Shown here in pieces: positions 56,766-64,000 of a stretch of 64,000 bases of DNA. Source of the stretch: Trifolium pratense (lineage: Eukaryota; Streptophyta; Magnoliopsida; Fabales; Fabaceae); the NCBI RefSeq assembly GCF_020283565.1, contig NC_060065.1:49898409-49962408 (forward strand), read 5' to 3'. Below the pieces are notes generated by a model, which was not told where the DNA came from, made no database searches, and saw only the letters and a list, made by a program, of their open reading frames with translations. The position numbers were made by a program, and so were the translations under genes. Each line of letters starts with the position of its first letter. Position 1 is the first letter of the stretch.

Positions 56766-57247
56766 CCACTGATTCTTAGGCGAAGGGGTTCTAGTAGTCC
56801 AGAATTCGGGACGAGTTATGACATCAAGTGGTTTCGATCCCCTTTCAAATGCAGGTGCGAGGTGTCGAACCGTAATCCCCTTTTATACTTGTAAATTTGC
56901 TCGTGATATTTAGTACAAAATTTTCAAGTGGCTTGTTTTGTTTATGATTTTACACGAAATTGTTCTCACACTACTAAGATTGTTTTACTTCAAATATTTT
57001 GGGAGATAGGCATCAGAAGAGTCCTACTCTTATTTGACGCACTAAATTGTAAAAAATTTAGTATTCATTGTACTTTTCTCATTTCAATATAAAATATATT
57101 TTTGTTGATAAAAAACAAATTGTCTCATTTCATATATTCTTTTAAGATATAAAAAAAATATTAATTATATTTTAATTATTATACTTCTAATTATTTATTT
57201 ATTTCTTGTAATTTCCCATTTTTATACCATGGTGACAAGTAATTTTA
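56766..57247. other. Intergenic, no feature seen
   Basis: AT-rich. 56770-56880 contains 'gtcgaaccgtaatcccc', a tRNA-box-like word without a clear element. Confidence 0.4.
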
Positions 57248-57261
57248 AAAAGTAAGTTATA

Positions 57262-57716
57262 GTCCTGATGAGTTTAACTCAGTTGATAGAAACATTGCAT
57301 TATATATATAGAAGTCAGTGTTCGAACTCTGGACATATCACTATCCATCTTAAAAGTGAAATTTCTAGCTACTAAATTATTTGACAAAAAAATAAAGGCT
57401 TAATTGCACTTTTGGTCCCTTATCTTTATTTTAGGTTTCAAGTTGGTCTCTTATCTTTTAAAAGTTTCAAATTGGTCCCTTATCTTTTCTGCAGGTTTCA
57501 AGTTGGTCCATTCCGTCAAATTTTTCACTATTACCGTTAAATTTGGACACGTGTCATCTTTTCAAGGGTGGTTTATGTTTGCCACGTGTCCAAATTTAAC
57601 GGTAATAGTGAAAACTTTGACGGGATGGACCAACTTGAAACCTGCAGAAAAGATAAGGGACCAACTTGAAACCTAAAATAAAGATAAGAGACCAAAAGTG
57701 CAATTAAGACAAAAAT
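57262..57716 (+). mobile_element. SINE interrupted in its A-tail, 14-bp duplication
   Basis: A box GATGAGTTTAACTCAGTTGA, B box GTTCGAACTC, body as in 2032-2170, tail ttgacaaaaaaataaa. The flanks are aaaagtaagttata (57248-57261) and aaaagtaaattata (57717-57730), one mismatch. The 314-bp element 57397-57710 lies inside the tail. Confidence 0.8.
57397..57710. mobile_element. 314-bp foldback element with 9-bp duplication, nested in SINE
   Basis: The ends GGCTTAATTGCACTTTTGGT and ACCAAAAGTGCAATTAAGAC are inverted, and the arms of about 140 bp pair almost completely (aggtttcaagttggtc, aaatttggacacgtgtc). The perfect 9-bp repeat aaaaataaa lies at 57388-57396 and 57711-57719. Mutator-like. Confidence 0.85.
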
Positions 57717-57750
57717 AAAAGTAAATTATAACGAAATTTGTTAATGCATA

Positions 57751-57987
57751 CTCCATCCTTCCCATAATATAAGCAAAAACAAAATATTTTCACATTTATT
57801 AAAAAAAGTAAAATATGATAATTTCAAGGATGATTTTTTATGTTTTTGTTGAAATAAATTTCATAGGAAGATATAAAAAGATTTTTTATTAGTGAATGAT
57901 TATGGGGAAAAGAAAAGAGAGAGTAAAGTATATATTTTGAAAATGATAAAAGTTAGTTTTTTTTTTTGTTATAATATGAGAATGGAG
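57751..57987. mobile_element. Stowaway-like MITE (237 bp)
   Basis: The ends CTCCATCCTTCCCATAATAT and ATAATATGAGAATGGAG are flanked by TA (57749-57750, 57988-57989). Confidence 0.7.
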
Positions 57988-58807
57988 TACGTCATCTTCT
58001 ATGATTTATGTTGTAGAAGAAGGTATATTTATGTGTGTGTAAATATAATAAACGTATAAATTTTTTCTTGAAGGATATAAACGTATAAAATTTATAAAAC
58101 GCATAACACAACTATATATATTTTCATAGAATGCAATAATTTTTTAAGTATGGACAAACAACAGTTGTATAACGGTGTTTGGCAGCCTGGCATGTATAAA
58201 CCTTACACATGGGAAACACTATCACACTAAACAAATCAATTTTATGATAAACTACTGTTTTGCATTATGTAGGCCATGAGTATCATTGTCAAATATACCA
58301 TTAAACTCTTATAGAAACAATACAATATTATTTAACTCACTTGCTAGCTCACACCATTGTTGCTACCACATAATAAGGTGACTTCTACGGTTGAATACAA
58401 TGGCATGTGGTTCACTTGAAAAATGGTTGAATTATATATAATATTTGAGAGAATTAAGAAAATGGAGTCATACCATTTACTTTGTACATTTTTTATACAA
58501 AACTAATGGGGTTTAGAAAATTTTAAAAGACGTATAGTCTGGTCTATGTGTACAATGGCGGAACTAGGACTTTGGATCAAGGTGCCATTTTTTTTACTTC
58601 TTAAATAAATATTAAAATATAAATAAATAATTATATATTTTTAATTTTATCATTTTTTTTTCTCGATCAAATAATTTGAATTTTTAAACAAAGGCATAAA
58701 ATTTTGTTACATAAATTTTAGACAAATTATAAATTCTAATATCGGCTTGAAATTTAGAAAAGTGATATTATCAAAAATAAATAATAAATAGAAAAGTGAT
58801 ATTATCA

Positions 58808-58830
58808 AAAAGAAGAAGAAGAAGAAGAAT
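58808..58830. repeat. (AAG)n microsatellite and adjacent duplication
   Basis: The short AAG run follows a directly repeated 'gaaaagtgatattatcaaaa' (about 58757 and 58791) separated by 12 bp. Confidence 0.8.
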
Positions 58831-58831
58831 T

Positions 58832-58982
58832 TACTGCAATTTGTTTTAACACAGTTTTAGCCGTCCGATAAAAAATATATGGCCGAGATTGTTTTATGTG
58901 ATTTTACTATTGCATCAATTTGAACTGACTGATTTATAATCAATAGTTCAGATTCGAAACTGTGTGAAAACTTACTGCATCA
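58832..58982. mobile_element. Short foldback element (about 150 bp)
   Basis: The arms 'actgcaatttgttttaacac'/agttt and aaactgtgtgaaaacttactgc are inverted, about 24 bp, with small mismatches. Confidence 0.45.
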
Positions 58983-59575
58983 AATCTGCATCCGAAAAAA
59001 CGAGGTCATCGGTTCGAACCATTGCTTCCGTGTTTTTGAACTTTAAGTGAAAATTTAAATGTTAAAGTAGTAATAATAATAAAATAGAAAATGACATTAA
59101 AATTAAACAATTAATTAAATGTAAGATCCTATGTTCAAATAGTAAAAATCCAGGGTGTGTAGTTGTAATCGGCTTTGTTATTGCTTGTGAGTATAGTTTA
59201 GTTGTTAGGAATATTGCAACTCTAATTGGAAACATAAGTAAATTGAATCCTCTCTGATTTTTTCTACATCTCTATCCTTTTTTATATCTCTTTAAGTTTC
59301 ATTATTTCTCTTGATTAATTTGTTTATTAATGTTTTAATGAAAAAAGATATTGAAATTAAGAGAAACATATAGAGAAAGAAGACGGATGTAGAGAAATTG
59401 AGAAGGAGAGTATCAAAGTGCAAAAGAAAGATAGGAAAAAAAAGAAAAGAAAAAAGAAACTATTCAATGCAAAATCTGCACGCATGCATAATTCTATATA
59501 GCTACTAAACTAGTCAACTCAATCCAACAACTCTTAGTTATGGTCGATGAAACTAATTCTTTAGATATCAAAGTG
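58983..59575. other. Intergenic, no feature seen
   Basis: AT-rich. A tRNA-box-like 'ggttcgaacc' at 59012 has no A box nearby. Confidence 0.4.
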
Positions 59576-59590
59576 ACCGTTTAGAATTTT

Positions 59591-59609
59591 TTTTTTTTTT
59601 TTTTTTGGT
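59591..59609 (-). repeat. Poly-T insertion scar with 15-bp duplication
   Basis: The direct repeat accgtttagaatttt (59576-59590, 59610-59624) brackets about 16 T plus ggt. Confidence 0.75.
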
Positions 59610-59701
59610 ACCGTTTAGAATTTTATTTTAGAGGAAACTAATTCTTTACTTCTTTAAAAAGTATTCCTCCAAAAAGAAAGTATTCAAAGGATAAATTAGT
59701 A

Positions 59702-59960
59702 CTCCCTCCGTCCCAAAAAGAATGACCCAGTTGACCGAAACACGCATGCCAATGCATAACTTTGGCGACTAATATCTTTAATTGTATAATAGTAAAAATT
59801 ATAAAAAATTGATATTTTGAAAATACTCATCGAGACGAATCTAACAACATCTTATATGTTAATATTTATTTTTATTTATTAGTAGAAAAATATGGTCAAA
59901 ACAATATATATGAATAGTGCATATATTCAAAATGGGTCATTCTTTTTGGGACGGAGGGAG
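59702..59960. mobile_element. Stowaway-like MITE (259 bp)
   Basis: Perfect ends CTCCCTCCGTCCCAAAAAGA and TCTTTTTGGGACGGAGGGAG, with TA at 59700-59701 and 59961-59962. Confidence 0.85.
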
Positions 59961-60329
59961 TATTGAACCAAATGAATCGACTTGACTGGTTAATGTATTT
60001 CACTTGAGAATAAATCATTTGGCAGGGATAACTTGATGTCAGAATTAACCCTCGTACTAAATTAGACGGTCTAGTAAATCGGATATTAACGGTAAAACAA
60101 AACTTAGAATATTTTGATACTGTTATACGGATTTATGACGTACCGAATTTTAACATTCAATAATTGAAGGATATACTTTGTTGATTTAATGTTAGTTTTT
60201 TGGTTCAAATCTAGTCCAAATAACGGTATTAAAATTTAATTTAAGTGGATTTACCACTTCATCTAAGACAAAAAAAAAAATAACTTTTTTTTTGGAAATA
60301 TCAAAAAATAATTTGACAAATATCAGATA

Positions 60330-60573
60330 CTACCTCCGTCCCAAAACACTAGTGCTTATGCATACCAACACATAATTTGAATCACTAATATCATTAGTTT
60401 TCTTTTATGAAAAATTATAAATATTTAATATTGTGAAAATATTCATTGAGACAAATCAAACAAGATATTATTTGTTAATATTTGTGTTTATACATTAGTA
60501 AAAAAAAAATACGGTCAAAATAAATATCAACAAATATCAACAGACAAGGACAATTGTTTTGGGACGGAGGGAG
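60330..60573. mobile_element. Stowaway-like MITE (244 bp)
   Basis: The ends CTACCTCCGTCCCAAAACA and TTGTTTTGGGACGGAGGGAG are flanked by TA (60328-60329, 60574-60575). Same family as 59702-59960 but diverged inside. Confidence 0.8.
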
Positions 60574-61187
60574 TATGTTAGAGTATCTTCAATAGTAAAA
60601 CCACTTTGAGTATGATATATTACTAACAAGTGGTTCCTACAATGTCATATAGTATTTAAGCAATTCATACATGTTTTGTTCCAATGGTAATACAATTTCG
60701 ATATCATACATTATTAACAAGTAGTCTCTTCAATATTTTGTTTTTTACATAAATTGATGATATTAAATTAGACTTTGTCTAACATGCAAAAATCATTCAA
60801 ATAAATTGTGCACAAGTAGTGATTTGTATTATAACGAATTAAACTCCTCAAGAGTGAGTAATCTTGCATTGATTACATAAATAATAAAAGAAGAAAAATA
60901 CAACTGTAGATTAATTAATCGTTCCCTTATCGTACGGCTGCTCATAGTACTATAGATTTTTTTTGACTCAACATATAGTACTATAGGAGTGAAATTACTA
61001 CATACAAACAATCTAAATTTGAATATTTGTATAAAGAATAAATATTGGCTAAAAAAAAAGTAAATATTAGCTCTAAAAGAAATTAAAATCAATCAAAAAC
61101 AGAAGTTAATTTGAGTACAAATATCAAGCAAAAGTTATAGTTTGAGTTTGTTCCTAGATATAAATATGAAAGCAAATAGCAAAAGTG

Positions 61188-61598
61188 TTATGCTAGTGGT
61201 GCTGCTACTCTTGTTGTTCCTCCTGTGCCAGCTGCCATATAGATCCCATTCAAGATGCAAAAACAGCTGCAGAAAATAATATACCACCCAAAATCTATGC
61301 AGTTGCGTAACCAATGGTTGTTGATATGTTGTATTTTGTAATCGACGAACAAAAATAGGGCAAAACCTACCAAGTTGAAAAAGATTGAAAGCAATGTTAA
61401 TGCTAACAATACTAGGAATTTCTTAAAAGTGGAAACGAAACCGTGTCGTCTGAAATCGGTGAGATAGAATGGGAAAGTTGGTAGTATTAGTAGTAGTGGT
61501 ATCACAGAAGAGACAAGGTCGGTCACCAACCACTCTAAGAAAGAGATGTAAGCTGTGAGGGATTCCGTCGAACCTTGCTGCGACGAAGACATTGTCAT
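61188..61598 (-). CDS. Unidentified small membrane protein
   Basis: Single-exon open frame of 136 residues, ATG 61598 (or the Met two codons on). I do not recognise the family. Three hydrophobic spans are visible: about 25-48 (VTDLVSSVIPLLLILPTFPF), 58-85 (FLVLLALTLLSIFFNLVGFA) and 103-124 (FGWYIIFCSCFCILNGIYMA). The N-terminus is Ser/Gln-rich (MTMSSSQQGS) and the C-terminus is Gly/Ala-rich. Codon use is normal for the window and the frame is longer than chance neighbours, so I accept it as a likely gene. A role cannot be given. Confidence 0.5.
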   Translation of the reverse strand: MTMSSSQQGSTESLTAYISFLEWLVTDLVSSVIPLLLILPTFPFYLTDFRRHGFVSTFKKFLVLLALTLLSIFFNLVGFALFLFVDYKIQHINNHWLRNCIDFGWYIIFCSCFCILNGIYMAAGTGGTTRVAAPLA

Positions 61599-62164
61599 GA
61601 AAGAGGGAGAGGGTTTGGGTTAAGCAGAAAGTTGTATATGGAATTCGATTTTTTTTTTTGTTGATTTGGAGGTGTATTGAGTTGATATTTCTAGAGGTTG
61701 TAGAAGATTTTCTTATAATTTTTTTTTTATATTCAATCATAATTTTTATTCAATACAAGCGAGTTCTGCACATGTCTGTGTCTAACTTTTGTCCAATTAA
61801 AAAAGATATGTTTTATGTTACGGTGAGTTTGTTAATAAAATATTTTTGCTGTTAAAAAAATATTGTTGGTATTATGAAAAGTTCACACCAAAAACAATAT
61901 ATCCTCTTTATACATGTATAGAAGATAAATAAATCAAATCAATTTTGTGATATTTAATTAAAATATTCAATTTTTTTTCTTCGGACAACAAAATCTATTG
62001 ATTTTCTTGTTTTTTAATTTGAAGTCTATTGATTGAATTCAATTGATCTCATTTTTTTTTAAGCTTTATTTTTTTGAAGCGTATATGTTTATATTTGTAA
62101 AACTAAATTCTTAATACAACTATACACTATTATCTTTTTTTATTTTATTTTATTTTTTTATAAA
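61599..62164. other. Upstream of the membrane-protein frame, no feature
   Basis: AT-rich with T-runs. Confidence 0.4.
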
Positions 62165-62275
62165 AACTATACGGTAAGCCATTAGATTTGGTTAGTGGTG
62201 ATGAGTTTGGGTAATATGTTAGAAGTTCTAAATTCGATCCTCAGCTCCATTGTAGAACAAAAAAAAATACAATAA
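62165..62275 (+). mobile_element. SINE ('TTGGTTAGTGGTGA' family)
   Basis: Box A TTTGGTTAGTGGTGATGAG, box B AAATTCGATCCTC, A-tail at 62260-62269. Relative of 37195-37320. No clear duplication. Confidence 0.5.
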
Positions 62276-62554
62276 TACTATTGACTTTATAATTTATTTT
62301 AAATTTATGTTAAATTATTTGTCAAAAAACTTAAATATATTTAGTGTGAGTTTATTTTTTGCATAAATTAATCTTTAATTTTATTGAAAAAATTATATAT
62401 TTATTGAAATATAATAGTTAGTTTTCTTTAATTCATCTCCGCATATTTTATGGCTTTGGTATTGTATAAGCAATTGTTTTCAAGAATTGGATGAAAATTA
62501 TCAAGTTCTTGCCACAATTTCTTCATTTTCGTGTAATGAGTAGAGAAGGTGCAG

Positions 62555-62916
62555 TCATAGTGTACGATCAAGAATGATAATTGGAGCCAGAAAGTAATGG
62601 AGAAATGAGGAAATTACCAGCATTTTCATTCGGATGCAAGAAATAAGGCCGTTCAAAGTGTCATTTTGATATCCCTTGTTTTGATTGGATGCATGTGCTC
62701 CATTGACACTACCAGCAGTACTATCCACATGATGCAGGTGAAGATGTTCTTGACCGAAGAAACAAAGGAAAATGGAACAAGAAGCAGTTCCAAAAAATGA
62801 AGAACAAGGGATGAATGAAGAAGACAAACAAACGATTGCAACACGAAGTTATAGAGAAGAAAGAAAAAGAAGAATTTTGTGAGATTAGAGCGTGCAACAA
62901 CGCTTAAACCCACCAA
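62555..62916 (-). other. Unrecognised open stretch, minus strand
   Basis: Two overlapping frames. One holds the non-repetitive word NGAHASNQNKGYQNDTLNGL followed by ISCIRMKML and a donor-like gtaattt. The upstream part is Phe/Leu-rich. Sequence complexity is higher than its surroundings, so it could be a first exon or a relic of a gene, but no family is recognised and no second exon was found inside the window. Confidence 0.25.
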
Positions 62917-63054
62917 AATTGTGATCGAAACCGGTTTGTTGAATAACTTGTATCACAAGTAATGAGTTAATGCTTCTTATCTTCACATTTAACAGAAAGA
63001 TATATACATTGTTGATTTAATGTCAGATTTATGGTTCAAATCTAGTCTAAATTG

Positions 63055-63185
63055 TTGTGGCAAGTGTGAGGTGAACTAAGTATCACATTGCTTAGAAAAG
63101 TGGAGGTTGAACACTTTATAAGTGAAGGGACTTATAAACCTAACACTTTAATGTTATGTTTTGGGTTAAAGTGTGGCATCTAACT
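63055..63185 (+). mobile_element. TRIM-type LTR relic
   Basis: 'tatcacattgcttagaaaag', 'ttgaacactttataag' and 'gtgtggcatctaactcattt' resemble the LTR of 38521-38691. No primer site is visible. Confidence 0.4.
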
Positions 63186-63523
63186 CATTTAATAAAAAAA
63201 AATGGATAACTTATCATTATAATTATAATCAAATTTATTTATTTAATAAGTTTTACAAAAAAAATAGCACAACTTTTACTTACATTTTAACAATATTATA
63301 TAAAAAAATTTAGATATTTTATTCTAAATAATTTTTTTACCATAATATAATGACAAACTTAAATATCGAATAAAAGTCAATGACTTTCGCACGGGTCTTT
63401 AAACTAGTTATATAATAAAGATACTGATTTGAAATAAAATAATCGGAGGACAATATAATTTAACTAAAAAACAAATTAAAAATAAAATAAAAATAAGGAT
63501 ACTGATTTGAAATATACTTGAGT

Positions 63524-63540
63524 TTTTTTTTTTTGAAGGA
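63524..63540 (-). repeat. Poly-T insertion scar with 14-bp duplication
   Basis: The direct repeat aaatatacttgagt (63510-63523, 63541-63554) brackets 11 T plus gaagga. Confidence 0.75.
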
Positions 63541-63769
63541 AAATATACTTGAGTTGTAACTTGAAATATGTCTTTTATTATTTATTTTTACAATAATTAT
63601 ACAATATAATGCTTTTAACTTTATAATGTATGTTGAATTTTCTTTAAATTTGTGCTAATTCATACGTCAAAAAAAATTAAATATATACTAATAAATATTG
63701 TGTGATTTTGTTTGTGTAATTTGATTTTTAATAAGTGTTTATTTATTGAAATTTTATACTTCATATGTT

Positions 63770-63905
63770 TTTCTAAAACATATTTGTATAAGCTATTTTT
63801 TAAAAAAACTACGTTGACAAATTTATAATAATACATGAAAAATTTATTTATTTGTATAAGTTGTTTTGCATAAGCTCAAAAATAAGTATTTCAAAGGGAC
63901 CTTAT
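63770..63905. repeat. Partial MITE copy (6893 family)
   Basis: 'cataagctcaaaaataagta', 'ataagttgttttgcataagc' and the preceding 'aatttataataatacatgaa' match the arms of 6893-7105. Confidence 0.45.
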
Positions 63906-64000
63906 TTATTTTATTTATTTTGGCATATATAATGTTAATATACCCCTAAAAAATTATTTTTGGGCCCTAATTTGTAGGGGCCTAGGGTCGTCGCCCTCCC

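Noticed and set aside
59005..59030. Possible tRNA gene (ggttcgaacc)
   Set aside because: Only a B-box-like word; no acceptor or anticodon arms can be formed.
62653..62916. Nodule-type secreted Cys-rich peptide (legume NCR)
   Set aside because: Hydrophobic start is suggestive, but there is no 4- or 6-Cys pattern.
1..64000. CRISPR arrays, bacterial operons, phage genes
   Set aside because: No spaced direct repeats of that type; introns and plant repeats throughout.

Overview
The window is nuclear DNA of a flowering plant, almost certainly a legume and probably of the Medicago/Trifolium group. The evidence is GT-AG introns, AT-rich intergenic DNA (microsatellites, Stowaway-type MITEs, tRNA-derived SINEs, LINE and copia debris) and plant-specific families (HAESA-like kinase, NAC, IDD zinc finger, CC-type glutaredoxin, fasciclin-like AGP, TAXIMIN peptide). 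The legume placement is an inference from the repeat families and protein style; no search was run.

Genes from left to right. A two-exon TAXIMIN-type cysteine-rich peptide gene (2835-4041, +). A three-exon type II DnaJ/Hsp40 gene (7642-10370, +). A two-exon HAESA-like (HSL1-type) LRR receptor kinase (13873-17076, +). A three-exon NAC gene of the SND2/NAC073 group (22051-23774, +). A single-exon METTL21-like methyltransferase (28479-29153, -). A three-exon INDETERMINATE DOMAIN zinc-finger gene (32578-35132, -). A single-exon CC-type (ROXY) glutaredoxin (46427-46876, -). A five-coding-exon prohibitin with a 5'UTR intron (50408-53291, -). A two-exon FLA11/12-type fasciclin-like arabinogalactan protein (54522-55699, -). 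An unidentified small membrane protein (61188-61598, -).

Broken genes and elements fill the space between. They include three LINE fragments (4590-5945, 39860-40080, 56430-56765), a copia element reduced to one LTR plus gag and integrase pieces (26900-28024), and a solo LTR with a perfect 5-bp duplication inside an older MITE (41148-42387). There is also a decayed TRIM (38521-38991), an intronless HSP101/ClpB pseudogene fragment (30046-30495) and a possible PPR-type fragment (18570-19057). At least four foldback elements have 9-bp target-site duplications typical of Mutator-like transposons (20036-20619, 31447-32421, 47359-48153, 57397-57710). Several TA-flanked Stowaway-like MITEs, a Harbinger-like pair and up to eight SINE copies complete the set.

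The genes do not form a pathway cluster; this is ordinary plant gene order. One loose thematic link is that the SND2-type NAC and the FLA11/12-type gene both belong to secondary-wall formation. I found no undescribed biological system. The most unusual structures are small: repeated 'tail-only' insertion scars with 12-20 bp duplications, a pair of interlocked inverted repeats near 43 kb, and a SINE whose A-tail was hit by a 314-bp foldback element with both duplications readable.
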